Part shown: in pieces, positions 1 to 9,911 of the stretch
Layout of the letters: every line of letters begins with the position of its first letter
Position numbering within the stretch: position 1 is the first letter of the stretch
From: a virus
DNA length: 21,934 bases
IMG/VR virus record: IMGVR_UViG_3300037189_023301
Location: 1-21,934 of that record
Strand: one strand, 5' to 3'
Translations under genes and position numbers: made by a program
Notes under the pieces: generated by a model
Seen by the model: only the letters and a program-made list of their open reading frames with translations
What the model was told of the DNA's origin: nothing
The model's database searches: none

Positions 1-888
1 ATTATACATACCTACAGATGTAATGTATGTCTGTGGGTTATTGATTAATGTTGAATATAATAAATTACCATTAGCATCTATAATAGATGGATTAGTAGTA
101 TAATTATATTCACTGTTTTTAATTCTAGTAAAGAAATAACGTGATGATACTGTTTCTTCTGATTTTAGTTGAAATGATGATCCACTAAGTATTGAATTAT
201 ATAACTTAACATGGTTATTTTGAGCAGAAGCTGTAGCAGTAGTTAACGGAGCAAAATAATTTCTTAAATCAACAGTCGCTGAAGATGAAGCATTTAATAT
301 TATAATATCTAAATCAGGAAATATCATTCCATAATATGAAGCAGAAGCTGCTGCTGTATAAGCGTTACCATTACTTCCACTAATAACATAAAATACTCTA
401 TTTTCTCCAATATAACGAGTTAAACTTGTAGTACCACTATCATCAGTCAATCTAATAGTATTAGATCCACTACCTAATGTTAAATTAAAAGATCCAGGAT
501 ATAATGATTCTTTATAACGAGAACGAGCTACATTAATTACAAATATATCATTTGATGTTGTAGTACCATTAAAGCTAAAGTTTGTTGTTTCAGTACCATA
601 AACTAAGTTACGATATTGACCATATACAACACGAGAGGGAGTAAGACCAGGAACATTAGTATTAATTAATAATGAACCTGAACCTTGTAAATTACCATAT
701 TGAATACTAAATTGAACAGAATTAGCAGATGAAGCTGGATCTCCATTATATACATCTAAATAATATTCAGTGTATGAGCTGGCAGTTTGGAAAGTAGATA
801 GCTGATTACTATCTGAGCTCCAAGCACCGCGTACTACGGATTCTGCACTAATTACTGAGTCTTCTGTATTATATCTTGAAAATGACAT
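1..888 (-). CDS. Virion structural protein, 3' end outside window
   Basis: An open frame of 296 codons runs from an ATG at 888 to the left edge without a stop, so the C-terminus is missing. The protein starts MSFSRYNTEDSVISAES and is rich in Ser, Thr, Asn and Tyr, without membrane segments, as in phage tail or fibre-type virion proteins. The last visible residues (ITSVGMYN) resemble a motif I recall from structural proteins of T4-like marine phages. It lies 12 bases after the stop of the next virion gene and ends the visible baseplate/tail block, so a structural role is inferred from composition and position. The exact role is unknown. Confidence 0.8.
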   Translation of the reverse strand, partial: MSFSRYNTEDSVISAESVVRGAWSSDSNQLSTFQTASSYTEYYLDVYNGDPASSANSVQFSIQYGNLQGSGSLLINTNVPGLTPSRVVYGQYRNLVYGTETTNFSFNGTTTSNDIFVINVARSRYKESLYPGSFNLTLGSGSNTIRLTDDSGTTSLTRYIGENRVFYVISGSNGNAYTAAASASYYGMIFPDLDIIILNASSSATVDLRNYFAPLTTATASAQNNHVKLYNSILSGSSFQLKSEETVSSRYFFTRIKNSEYNYTTNPSIIDANGNLLYSTLINNPQTYITSVGMYN

Positions 889-900
889 ATTTTAATTAAG

Positions 901-1563
901 TTAAGTTGTTGATACTTTTATAATGTTAAGAGGAATAGTCACCCTAGCGCCACTATCTCTACCAATAACAGTAATAGTAGTAGATAATTGAGTTAAACTA
1001 GTACCAAACAATGTATTGATTGTTGTACCAGTCAAAGTAAATGAAGTACCTAATTGAGTTACAGACAATACAGTTCCTGTAGTTGTATTTAAATTATCTA
1101 CAGGAGTAGTTGTAGTAATACCAGTTCCAGTAAATGTAGATACTAAACGAGAATCAGCAATTGTAGCTGTGTATCCATTTGCTTCGAATGTACTTGTAGC
1201 CCCAAGATAATTAAGTGTTTGTGGTGTAATAGTTAATGAAGCCCCTTGACGTAATGAAATTGTAGTATAACCGAGATTAATAACAGGTAACTTAGAAGTA
1301 CCACGAGGTAAAGTTACTAATTTATATCTCATTATTTGAGACTCATCAGGAATAGCTTCTAATACGGGCGTGTTCTCAATAGCTTGACCATAAAATGCTG
1401 AGCCTGAAGGATGAGTTGGGTTATATAATGTATAATCGATTTCATCATCAGCTAAAGCAAATTGAGTAATTTGGAAAGAACCATCATTACGAGCTAATAG
1501 TTCACGACCTTTTTTTGTTAATATTGCATCTACAGTAACTGTTGCTGGATTTAGAATTGCCAT
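901..1563 (-). CDS. Virion structural protein (220 aa)
   Basis: The 220-residue protein begins MAILNPATVTVDAILTKKGR. The first ~95 residues (DAILTKKGRELLA, then FALADDEIDYTLY) look like a conserved domain I recall from unnamed structural proteins of T4-like phages. The rest is Thr/Ser/Leu-rich and probably beta-structured, with pieces such as GTSFTLTGTTINTLFGTSL that suggest an Ig-like or fibre fold. The ATG at 1563 is preceded by a 44-base gap with an ATATTTAT element, so it may start a late transcript that also covers the gene ending at the left edge. Function beyond virion structure cannot be stated. Confidence 0.8.
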   Translation of the reverse strand: MAILNPATVTVDAILTKKGRELLARNDGSFQITQFALADDEIDYTLYNPTHPSGSAFYGQAIENTPVLEAIPDESQIMRYKLVTLPRGTSKLPVINLGYTTISLRQGASLTITPQTLNYLGATSTFEANGYTATIADSRLVSTFTGTGITTTTPVDNLNTTTGTVLSVTQLGTSFTLTGTTINTLFGTSLTQLSTTITVIGRDSGARVTIPLNIIKVSTT

Positions 1564-1607
1564 GGTTTTTATATTGTATCTATTATAAATATATTGATTT
1601 TAAAAAA
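1564..1607 (-). promoter_or_regulatory. Candidate late promoter, ATATTTAT
   Basis: On the minus strand this gap holds ATATTTAT (1585-1592), 21 bases before the ATG at 1563, followed by an A-rich leader. No GKC box lies 16 bases upstream. The same octamer occurs in the other longer gaps of the virion block. Confidence 0.45.
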
Positions 1608-4600
1608 TTATAATAGTTGTTCATTAATTAATCTTTGTTTTACTTCACGGGTTATAGTATCTATATTATTAAGAAAATCAGGGGATATATTAGAAGGAAT
1701 AACAAATCCATAAGAAGTACCTCCATCACGTTTTTTAAAGGTCACATAAGCATTTGTTTCATCTTCTTTTCTACTTAATATTAAAAATCTTTGATATGAT
1801 CCTGATTGGAAATTAGAAATTTGAGTAGTAGACATAAGAGTATCTAATGTTACTTGTAAAAAGCTACTTGACATTGCTACCTTTAATACTCGTGACTCAA
1901 CATAAGTTCCATCAGAAAGATAGGTCAATATAATATCAAAAGGTTTAATAGCAAAAGAATAATCAACATCTTTATAAGTAGGATATAAACTATTTGATGC
2001 TAAAACTCCAAGAGAGCCTGTATAGATAGGATTAGGGATAAAAGTATAGTTTTTATTATGAAAATTACTTAATTCACTACTAAACGTTAATATACTTTTA
2101 TTATTAGCCGCTACAGATGCTGATATTGAGGATGAACTAAAGTAAGGACAAGAAGCATTAGTGTATCCTATTTGGGTTGCTAATGAACTTACTGTGAAAC
2201 TTCCTTCAGTTATAGAAGCAGTATAGTTAGTAGTTGATGTTGATTCTAAAACTAATTTAGGAATAATATAATCGTTTTTTGCTAATTCTAAAATATTAGG
2301 AAGATCTATATTAAAATTATAAGATGCTCTACCGCTAGGGTCTAATGTAAAATTAGGTATATCATATAGTATATATGATGATTCTCCTGTAGTACCTCCC
2401 CAAACATCTGCAAATCCGGTTCCGCATGATTCATTACATTCTGGAAAGGGATATAAAGAAATAGATGAAGCTTTTGAGTAAAGTGTTGTATAATCAGAAA
2501 CATTACAACCTGTTTTAACTTTATAAAGGTTATAAGAATATATATTATCTCCAATATTAAAATTAGTACCAGCAATAGCAAATGTAAGTGTACCTAATAA
2601 TATTCCATTTATATTTAAATCTGATGTTGTTTCTCTACAAGGGTATCTTGTATAATATGGAGATTGTTCAACAGGATTAAATGTTGTTGCTAAGTTAAGA
2701 TTAGCAGTTTGTTTAAATAATTCAGTATTATTTTTATAAATAGAAAAACTCCAAACACTTTGGCCACCTAAAGGCATATATAAATCTAACGTAAAATTAC
2801 CATTAGCTTTATGGTTTCCTGATTCTTGAACTGAATATGAGGGAAATAATTGATTTGAGATGGAGCCTGTAGTGTAATAAGTAGATCCTTCTAATACTGT
2901 ATTAAATATATTGTATACATTTCCATTTGGAGGAGTTCCTACTACTGGGTAATTATTAGTATTGTATCCATTTATTGTTTTAGGCGAAAGACCATTTATG
3001 GCTTGTAAAGGATATGCTTTTAATTCATCTGCACTTTCAAAATATATTTTTGGGTCTTTATCACAAGAACTAAAATAAAGTATTGGATAATAAGCATATC
3101 CACTATCAAAAATAGGTTTAGTCCCATTTGTTGTCTTTTGATTATTTTGAACATTAAATAATGAAACATCTAGTGTATCTCCTGCTATAAATGTTCTTTG
3201 TAATTCATGCCAATTTTTATTACGCTCATTAAGTTCTGTTAATCCACCTTCTCCATCTACAAGATATTTTAATACAACATTATTACGTTTTGGTAAATAT
3301 ATATTTTCTTTTATCTCAGTAAATAATCCTATTTTATTTGTATTTTTATCTATAACAGCAGTTTTACCAAAAGATATATCTCCATTTTGAATAGTTATTC
3401 CATTTGAACCAGTATATGATTCACTAGTGTATGTATTATATTTTAGACTAGTTAATTTAACACCTTCATAACGAGATGTTTGATATGATTTTAAACTTAA
3501 ATATGAATCTTGTAATTCGGCATTATAACTAGATGAATATCCTGCTAAACTTAAAGGACTATTCATCACATAAATAGGTTCTATTTTTTTACGAATCAAT
3601 GATTCTCTACTTTGAGATACATTATTAAATAATATATTAAAATCAGAAAAACCAAACTTATACAAATCTATACTTTCACTTGGATGTCCATTATTCCAAT
3701 TAGTAAAATTATATAAATAAGGATTTACATTTCCATTTTCAAAATAAGAATATACATTAATATTACTGCCTGTAATATTTCCATCATAATAAGCTGCTTT
3801 GTCTCCAGATAATCCTGTATATAGATTAGTATATTCACTTTCTATAGTAGGACCTTCTATTGTTCCATCTTTAGAATCTACTTTAGAAGTATTTGATAGA
3901 TTAGCATAAGACCATTTATTTCTTTCTAGTACAGGAGAACTAATAGTAATACCCGTTGAAAGATTTGCTCTTGCAGGAACAAAATCTTTTAACATTTTAA
4001 ATAAAGCATTATCGAAAAACTGAATTAAACGAGTAAATCCAGCATAATCCATATATGATGCTGTAAAATTATAATAAGTATTTCTTTGAGTATTTAAATC
4101 AGAGTATGAACTACTATATAAATAACCAGGATCTCCTATATAATCATCTAATCTCCATGTTGGATTAGCAGCTGCTATAGAAGCAGAAGCATAAATATCA
4201 ATCTGTGTTTCAGGTGAAAATGAAATATCTACATAATGTAAATCATTTGTTCTAAATAAAGATGAACTTATTGTCTGTACGCTAATATAAGGAGATAATA
4301 CACTACCTGTTACTATAGAACTAGAAACAATTCGTATTTTATCGTTATTATACTCATCTAGCATACTTCCTTTTAAGTCACCTCCATATTCTTTTACATT
4401 TAATATACTACTTGTAATACCAGATCCTGTATTTGAAGTAACATAATAATAAGAAGCACTTCCATTAGCATCATAGCTAGTTGAGTATGGTAAATTAGGA
4501 ATACCAAAAGTAGATATTAAGGTTTGTAATCCATAAGCTGTACCTTTAGTTTTTAAGAGTAAAGGTAAATTATGATAAATTCGTTTATATGATTCAGCAA

Positions 4601-6182
4601 GTAAGTCTTTGCGTGGAATATTATTTAAATAAGAACCTGTAGGGGTAAAGTTATTATCAAAAGTACTACTACCTGTGTTATTACCTATTAAAAATTTAAA
4701 GTCATTACTATCACCATACTTATTATATAATTTAACTCCTAAAGATTGTAAAACATAATATACTAAGTCTTTAGAAACACCTTGCTCTAAATTATTATTT
4801 GCTAAATTAATATCAGTAACTGATTGTAAAAATATCCATATATTATCAAAATAATGACCTACCATATTAAGAAAAGCGATATAGGGATCATTATTAGTGT
4901 CATCTTTTAAAAAAGTAGGTAATGTATTAACTATATAATTTTGATTATATTCATCCCATTCTGCAGCGCTATCTGTAGTGTAACTTAACCAAACTGAAGC
5001 TGATGTAGATCCAGTAGAGTATAAAATATAAGGTAAATTAGAGCCTGATTTAGGATATGGAGTCACACCATAATCAACAGAAGATGTTAAAGATCCACTT
5101 TCAAAATATAAATAATATTCAAACCCATCAAAGTTAGCTATTATATTATTAACACTAGCTGTAGCTAAATTTAAATCATTTTTTAAATTAGGTCTACTAG
5201 AAGTTAACGCTGTATATGCAGCTATATTAGTTTTATAATCTTCAATTTCTTTTACTTTATTATAAAAGTTTAGTACACGTTGCTCAGCAGAGCCAAAGAA
5301 AGAAAAATTAGCAAAATTACTATAATCTATGTTTATATCAATACTTTGTGAAGTTATTAAACTTAAAAGTTGTTGATATGAAGCACTAGTATTTGTAATT
5401 AAATTATTATAATTTTGATAAGCAGTAGAAACATTATTTTGATTAGGAATTGGTATATTAAAATTAGGACCTCTTAATTGAGGGCCTGGAGTTGGTATTA
5501 TTAATTTATCAAGATTAATGTTGAAAGAATAAGGGTTAATTTTTTCTTTAACAATCCATAATGTTGCTTTTTCTTGGATAGTAATATCTAGTGGTTGGTA
5601 TAACTTAAGAAAGATTTCATAACCAGATTCAATCTTATTTAAAGCAACATTTACTATTACTGTCTGTTGATTATTTCCAAAATTAGCTAAATAATCAACA
5701 AAATAAGATGAACCTGTATATTCATTTATAATATTTAAAGTTACATCTTCAATTTGTTCATTAGTTAAAACAGTAGATCCTAATCTTAATTCTGTTCTAT
5801 CTGCCGATATTTCTTTAATAAATAATCCTGTTTCTTGAGCATCAGAAACTTTATTATTAAAAAAATTATATTGTACTATAAATTCTCCCGATGAATATCC
5901 TAAATTTTGAAGATCTTTTACAGGATCAATTTCAATTATAGGTAAAGAGCCACTAACTGGGTCTATGTATGATATTGTTGGAAGTTTAAAATCTTTATAC
6001 GAATAATTAGTATTTAAAAGATTATTTCCAGCATCATATACAAAATATTCAATATAATCATTTTGTTGACCAAAATCTTCTTTTAATAATTCAGGAAAAA
6101 GTAAATTGAGATCTTCATCAGAATAACGAGATATCTGTTGTGTTTCTAAAATTTCACCTACTATTTTAATATTATCCGCCAT
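1608..6182 (-). CDS. Very large tail/baseplate structural protein (1524 aa)
   Basis: This is the largest gene of the window. Residues ~455-565 include DLVYYVLQSLGVKLYNKYGD and LLLKTKGTAYGLQTLISTFG, resembling the conserved core of P2 gpI-type tail proteins (a hydrophobic helix, then KGT and a helix ending in FGI). The flanks are Ser/Tyr/Asn-rich and probably beta-structured; the C-terminal third has Cys-containing segments (for example PECNESCGTGF near residue 1240). It follows the gp6-like wedge gene by way of two small genes, so a gp7-like wedge or combined wedge/fibre role is plausible. Its ATG at 6182 overlaps the preceding stop (TAATG), showing translational coupling. Whether it is a fusion of separate baseplate proteins cannot be decided by eye. 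Confidence 0.8.
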   Translation of the reverse strand: MADNIKIVGEILETQQISRYSDEDLNLLFPELLKEDFGQQNDYIEYFVYDAGNNLLNTNYSYKDFKLPTISYIDPVSGSLPIIEIDPVKDLQNLGYSSGEFIVQYNFFNNKVSDAQETGLFIKEISADRTELRLGSTVLTNEQIEDVTLNIINEYTGSSYFVDYLANFGNNQQTVIVNVALNKIESGYEIFLKLYQPLDITIQEKATLWIVKEKINPYSFNINLDKLIIPTPGPQLRGPNFNIPIPNQNNVSTAYQNYNNLITNTSASYQQLLSLITSQSIDINIDYSNFANFSFFGSAEQRVLNFYNKVKEIEDYKTNIAAYTALTSSRPNLKNDLNLATASVNNIIANFDGFEYYLYFESGSLTSSVDYGVTPYPKSGSNLPYILYSTGSTSASVWLSYTTDSAAEWDEYNQNYIVNTLPTFLKDDTNNDPYIAFLNMVGHYFDNIWIFLQSVTDINLANNNLEQGVSKDLVYYVLQSLGVKLYNKYGDSNDFKFLIGNNTGSSTFDNNFTPTGSYLNNIPRKDLLAESYKRIYHNLPLLLKTKGTAYGLQTLISTFGIPNLPYSTSYDANGSASYYYVTSNTGSGITSSILNVKEYGGDLKGSMLDEYNNDKIRIVSSSIVTGSVLSPYISVQTISSSLFRTNDLHYVDISFSPETQIDIYASASIAAANPTWRLDDYIGDPGYLYSSSYSDLNTQRNTYYNFTASYMDYAGFTRLIQFFDNALFKMLKDFVPARANLSTGITISSPVLERNKWSYANLSNTSKVDSKDGTIEGPTIESEYTNLYTGLSGDKAAYYDGNITGSNINVYSYFENGNVNPYLYNFTNWNNGHPSESIDLYKFGFSDFNILFNNVSQSRESLIRKKIEPIYVMNSPLSLAGYSSSYNAELQDSYLSLKSYQTSRYEGVKLTSLKYNTYTSESYTGSNGITIQNGDISFGKTAVIDKNTNKIGLFTEIKENIYLPKRNNVVLKYLVDGEGGLTELNERNKNWHELQRTFIAGDTLDVSLFNVQNNQKTTNGTKPIFDSGYAYYPILYFSSCDKDPKIYFESADELKAYPLQAINGLSPKTINGYNTNNYPVVGTPPNGNVYNIFNTVLEGSTYYTTGSISNQLFPSYSVQESGNHKANGNFTLDLYMPLGGQSVWSFSIYKNNTELFKQTANLNLATTFNPVEQSPYYTRYPCRETTSDLNINGILLGTLTFAIAGTNFNIGDNIYSYNLYKVKTGCNVSDYTTLYSKASSISLYPFPECNESCGTGFADVWGGTTGESSYILYDIPNFTLDPSGRASYNFNIDLPNILELAKNDYIIPKLVLESTSTTNYTASITEGSFTVSSLATQIGYTNASCPYFSSSSISASVAANNKSILTFSSELSNFHNKNYTFIPNPIYTGSLGVLASNSLYPTYKDVDYSFAIKPFDIILTYLSDGTYVESRVLKVAMSSSFLQVTLDTLMSTTQISNFQSGSYQRFLILSRKEDETNAYVTFKKRDGGTSYGFVIPSNISPDFLNNIDTITREVKQRLINEQLL

Positions 6183-6526
6183 TATAATCTTGTTGTTCTA
6201 GATAAATCATTTATGATTGTTTGTGAATCAAGTAACTGTTGTCTTAAAGCTGTAATTTCATCTAATAGAGCTTGAACATCATCTTGATTAATATTAACTC
6301 CTAAATAATCTGCTTCACGTTGTAAAATATATTGATGTGAATTAGTTTCTCCTTCTCTTGATATTTGATAAAATAATTGATCATACAGTTCAAAAAAATC
6401 ATCAATAGTGAATGAAGGAGTTTCTTCTTCTTCTCCTTGAAGTAGCAATTGACTAAATTGAGTATCAATTACTCTAGTATATGTACTTTTATTAAATACA
6501 GTTTTTTGTACTGGTATTTGAGACAT
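6182..6526 (-). CDS. Small virion-block protein, C-terminal coiled coil
   Basis: The 114-aa protein is not recognised as a named family. It begins MSQIPVQKTVFNKSTYTRVI, is acidic in the middle (LLQGEEEETPSF) and ends in a predicted coiled coil (about residues 82-110, LLDEITALRQQLLDSQTI). Both ends are joined to neighbours by one-base TAATG overlaps, so it is translated together with the DNRLRE-like protein upstream and the 1524-aa protein downstream. That placement suggests a small virion component or an assembly chaperone. No membrane segment or signal peptide is visible. Confidence 0.75.
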   Translation of the reverse strand: MSQIPVQKTVFNKSTYTRVIDTQFSQLLLQGEEEETPSFTIDDFFELYDQLFYQISREGETNSHQYILQREADYLGVNINQDDVQALLDEITALRQQLLDSQTIINDLSRTTRL

Positions 6527-7623
6527 TATCTTATAACTTTAAAAATATAATTATTATCCGATACTACTACTTCATTGTCAGATAGAACTGTTTTTATAAG
6601 TATTTTATAATAACGTTCAGGTTCTAATCCATTCATGTAAACATCAAAATAATTACCTCCACTGTCACAACTTAATTTAGTATATGACGTGTCATAATCT
6701 ACGACAATTTCTTCAGTATCCAAATCTTTTATTGACCAATATGAAGAAGTAGGTAATGCTTTTGAATTAGCAAAACTTAATGTTGATCTAAAAGCCACAG
6801 AAGGATATAAATCTCTAACTTTAACTCTAAAACGCTGTACAGAATCTTGTTGATATTCTCCTTTATTATTATTTAGTACTAAATTAAAATAACTTGATGT
6901 AATTACTGTTAAAGATCCTGTAGAATATACTGAATCGTTCCATCTAATTTCAAGACAAGGAGGATAAATAGTGTGAGTCTCAGCTGAAAAGTATTTTAAT
7001 TCAAAATTAGAAGATGTAGTAAATTCTAAAGAGGAAGAATGCTTTAGTATAAACCCATAATTAGAAATAGAACTACTATACCATGCTTTTACAGTATTTG
7101 TAGTTTTTAATTCTATATCTTTAGAAGATATATTAGTGAAAGATTGAGTTGATTGATATAATGAACTTGTTAACCATGTTCCACCACCGTAATTAGTTCC
7201 ACTATATGAACCAGTAGTGCCACTAGTAAAAGAATTAGTAATCCAAGCACCACTACCTGATTCTAAAGTATAAGCCCAACTTACTCCATCTGTAGTTTGA
7301 GGTACATTTCCTAATCTTCCTGTTCCTTGATTCCAATTTGATGAGAGAGGATGAGCGAATAATGTATAATTTAAAGGAATTTCAGAAGCATTTGCTAAAT
7401 ATAATTTTAAATAAACATCAAAAGTACTTCCTGATACTTTATTAGTAATAATATCTGTTATTTGATCTGATGGAAATTTAAGTAAAGCTCGGGATACTTC
7501 ACCAGTACCTGTTAATGAATAATATGTACTAATTTCTAATATTTCATCTAATCCTGTGTTTAGACTAGGATAATAAGAATATAAAGTAGCAGTTTTTTCA
7601 GGAAATATTTTATAAATAGCCAT
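6526..7623 (-). CDS. Tail protein with DNRLRE-like domain
   Basis: The 365-aa protein starts at ATG 7623 (MAIYKIFPEKTATLY). An in-frame TTG two codons upstream is less likely. Residues ~6-165 have the pattern of a DNRLRE/CBM-like beta-sandwich: an N-terminal TATLYSYYPSLNTG segment, SRALLKFPSDQI, a strand pair (DVYLKLYLANA), then LSSNWNQGTGRLGNVP before aromatic strands. Members of that family occur in extracellular and phage tail proteins, often linked to surface polysaccharide binding. The C-terminal ~110 residues (from FNLVLNNNKGEY) look like a separate Ig/FN3-like domain. Its position between gp6-like and giant tail proteins supports a structural role; carbohydrate binding is inference. 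Confidence 0.75.
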   Translation of the reverse strand: MAIYKIFPEKTATLYSYYPSLNTGLDEILEISTYYSLTGTGEVSRALLKFPSDQITDIITNKVSGSTFDVYLKLYLANASEIPLNYTLFAHPLSSNWNQGTGRLGNVPQTTDGVSWAYTLESGSGAWITNSFTSGTTGSYSGTNYGGGTWLTSSLYQSTQSFTNISSKDIELKTTNTVKAWYSSSISNYGFILKHSSSLEFTTSSNFELKYFSAETHTIYPPCLEIRWNDSVYSTGSLTVITSSYFNLVLNNNKGEYQQDSVQRFRVKVRDLYPSVAFRSTLSFANSKALPTSSYWSIKDLDTEEIVVDYDTSYTKLSCDSGGNYFDVYMNGLEPERYYKILIKTVLSDNEVVVSDNNYIFKVIR

Positions 7624-7664
7624 ATACAATAATTACTACACATAAATATAATAATATGTAGTTT
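7624..7664 (-). promoter_or_regulatory. Candidate late promoter, ATATTTAT
   Basis: The 41-base gap has ATATTTAT on the minus strand (7642-7649), 18 bases before the ATG at 7623. No GKC box is seen upstream. It could restart transcription of the DNRLRE-like, 114-aa and 1524-aa genes. Confidence 0.45.
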
Positions 7665-9503
7665 TTAAACAGTAACAACTCTGCCTTGAATATCTGTATT
7701 AGGATATCTTACTTCAAAAATAGCAGGATCCATTGAAGGATAAACATTATTGTTTTTAGTAGCTCCTGCTATATCATAACCATATTGTGAATAAGTAGTT
7801 CCTGTATTATCTTGTTTGTTTGTAATTTCTAATTTAATTATTGATTGTACTCCTCTTACTTGTAATAATTTAGATGTTATTTCTGATAATACTATTGGTT
7901 GATTAATTTGCCATTTATCAATATTAAAATGATCTTGCAAAGTAGTTATGCATGATGTTAATACTTCTTTATTTGAATATCCACTCAGAATTGTAATATC
8001 AAAATTAATTCCTATATTAATATAATAAGCATCTCTAATATTAATAGCATCTGTTATTGATCTATATTGATTAAGATAAGTTATTAAATTTTCTTTTAAT
8101 GTTGTAGAAGCTACTGTAATTTGTTTACTACTATTATAAGATAAAACATATAAATCTAAAGCTAATGGATTATTTTGTTGAGTAAGAGCTACAGTTTGTT
8201 GAGAATTTCTATTAAAATCTTGTGATATATATACTTTAGATATAACACCATAATCAGCAGGCATAGCTAAAGCTCTTACTATATAATCATCTTTAGTTAT
8301 AGCTCTTAATTGAGTAGAATATGAATATAAAGCATTTTGTCTTATTTCATCAATAGTATCACCATTTCTTCCTCCAGTTGATGGAATTGGATTGTTTGGA
8401 ACTACACTATTTAATACAGTAGTAGCTAAACCACCTCCAGGATTACCATTTTTAAAATAAACACCGGAGGTATCTATGATAGTTAAATCATTTACAGGAA
8501 CATTTGATGTTATTCCACCTCCAACTAAGTATTTTATAGTTAAATTACCAGCAGGTGCTAACCCGTATTCTTGAGTGAAAAATACAGATGCTTCATTATA
8601 ATTATTAGTTAATAATGATATCCCAGGTACTAAACCTAATTGAATATTATCTGGAGTTGGGATAATTTGAGAATCAGTTTTATTAGTAGATAAGCCAGCT
8701 CCAAATTCTAATTGTAATGTATTATCAGACAATATTCTAGATACAAAACGACGAGGTACTCTTTGTAACTTTAATAAATAAGGTACTTGATCAGTATTAT
8801 AATTAGGATTAGCAATTTTTTGATATATTGTTGATTGTGCTAAATATGGTACTTCATACCATATATTACCATCACTCGATGTTACATTTAATATTTGAAT
8901 AATATTAGTATCAGTAATATTAGTAGTAGCAAATTTTTGGTTAGCAGGTATATTAACAGTAGTTGATTTTATTTCAGCTGAAATAGCAGGGATTGATTTT
9001 TTAAATAAGTAATAATTAGAATCTACAAATGTTATTTCAGCACTTCCAGTATCTGTAAAGTCTATTTGCTGTGTGGTTAAAAATTTAGTACCTGTAGAAG
9101 TTGAAGTTAAAATAGTATTAGTAGGAATAATTAACCCATAAGTATTAAAATTAGGTGTAGTAATACTACCGCTAGTAATAGAAGGAACTAATTGATATAT
9201 ATCTACAGTTGTATTTGAAGCGTACGATGCTTTAGGACGATAACCCATAACATATGACATCGCATATAGGTTTTCTTTTTCCTTAGCATATAATAAAAAA
9301 TTCTCTTGTGTTTGTGTATCTAAATAAAATGACATTACATCTCCAACATATGCTGCCATTTCTATAAATAAATTTCCAGGTGTTGCTTCTGAAAAGTCAT
9401 TATATACAGTAGGAAAATATGTTTTAGCATACTGTTGTAAAGATGCTTTAAAATCAGGAAAGCTTTTATTTAAGTATGATATATTTTTATCTTCATTAGT
9501 CAT
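7665..9503 (-). CDS. Baseplate wedge protein, T4 gp6-like (baseplate J family)
   Basis: The 612-aa protein matches the layout of gp6/baseplate J-like proteins, which form the ring of wedge dimers joining the baseplate to the tail. The N-terminus has TPGNLFIEMAAYVGDVMSFY (residues 41-60), then QENFLLYAKEKENLYAMSYV and MGYRP, the usual wedge signature. Near residue ~380 is NGDTIDEIRQNALYSYSTQL followed by RAITKDDY, the conserved motif of the baseplate J core. The length is close to T4 gp6 (about 660 aa). It lies directly after the gp25-like gene (2-base gap), as wedge genes commonly do. The call is confident at family level. Confidence 0.92.
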   Translation of the reverse strand: MTNEDKNISYLNKSFPDFKASLQQYAKTYFPTVYNDFSEATPGNLFIEMAAYVGDVMSFYLDTQTQENFLLYAKEKENLYAMSYVMGYRPKASYASNTTVDIYQLVPSITSGSITTPNFNTYGLIIPTNTILTSTSTGTKFLTTQQIDFTDTGSAEITFVDSNYYLFKKSIPAISAEIKSTTVNIPANQKFATTNITDTNIIQILNVTSSDGNIWYEVPYLAQSTIYQKIANPNYNTDQVPYLLKLQRVPRRFVSRILSDNTLQLEFGAGLSTNKTDSQIIPTPDNIQLGLVPGISLLTNNYNEASVFFTQEYGLAPAGNLTIKYLVGGGITSNVPVNDLTIIDTSGVYFKNGNPGGGLATTVLNSVVPNNPIPSTGGRNGDTIDEIRQNALYSYSTQLRAITKDDYIVRALAMPADYGVISKVYISQDFNRNSQQTVALTQQNNPLALDLYVLSYNSSKQITVASTTLKENLITYLNQYRSITDAINIRDAYYINIGINFDITILSGYSNKEVLTSCITTLQDHFNIDKWQINQPIVLSEITSKLLQVRGVQSIIKLEITNKQDNTGTTYSQYGYDIAGATKNNNVYPSMDPAIFEVRYPNTDIQGRVVTV

Positions 9504-9505
9504 TA

Positions 9506-9910
9506 TTACTGGAGTTGTATTGTTACTTGATCGGGAGTATTAGATATATTTAAGACATAATTAACAGATAAATCTATTAAATTATAATCAACATTAGGAG
9601 CTATAGCTATTTCTACTACTGTTATTTCAGGTACAAAAATAGATATACTGTTTAGTAAATTAGCTTTTAGATTCTCTATATTAGTTTCAGTAATACCTTC
9701 AAATATAAATCTTTTTAAATTACAACCAAAAAGAGGATTCATTACTCGTTCACCTATATCAGTTAGTAATAAATTAACTAAATTAGATTTAATTTGATCT
9801 TTTGTTGTATAAGTACTATTAAAAGGTTTATTAAAAGGAAGAGATACTCCAATAGCAATATTTTTTTGTAAATCTAAAGGATTTACTCGTATCGTTTGAG
9901 GTATTGACAT
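9506..9910 (-). CDS. Baseplate wedge protein, gp25-like (GPW_gp25)
   Basis: The 134-aa protein has the size and core of the GPW/gp25 family, which forms part of the baseplate inner wedge and helps start sheath assembly. The key segment is LLLTDIGERVMNPLFG (residues 47-62): the conserved L-x-T-x-x-GER-x-x-x-P-x-FG pattern. It is followed by CNLKRFIFEGITE and a C-terminal beta-rich half ending QVTIQLQ. A lysozyme label sometimes attached to this family is not supported here. It lies one base after the 109-aa gene and two bases before gp6-like, consistent with one wedge module. Confidence 0.92.
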   Translation of the reverse strand: MSIPQTIRVNPLDLQKNIAIGVSLPFNKPFNSTYTTKDQIKSNLVNLLLTDIGERVMNPLFGCNLKRFIFEGITETNIENLKANLLNSISIFVPEITVVEIAIAPNVDYNLIDLSVNYVLNISNTPDQVTIQLQ

Positions 9911-9911
9911 T

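Noticed and set aside
2342-2581. Minus-strand frame of 79 codons inside the 1524-aa gene
   Set aside because: It lies within a long, well-supported gene in another frame, has a low-complexity hydrophobic start, and has no promoter or leader.
9506-9910. Lysozyme function for the gp25-like protein
   Set aside because: The family is structural; no catalytic residues are visible, and the older lysozyme label is not supported.
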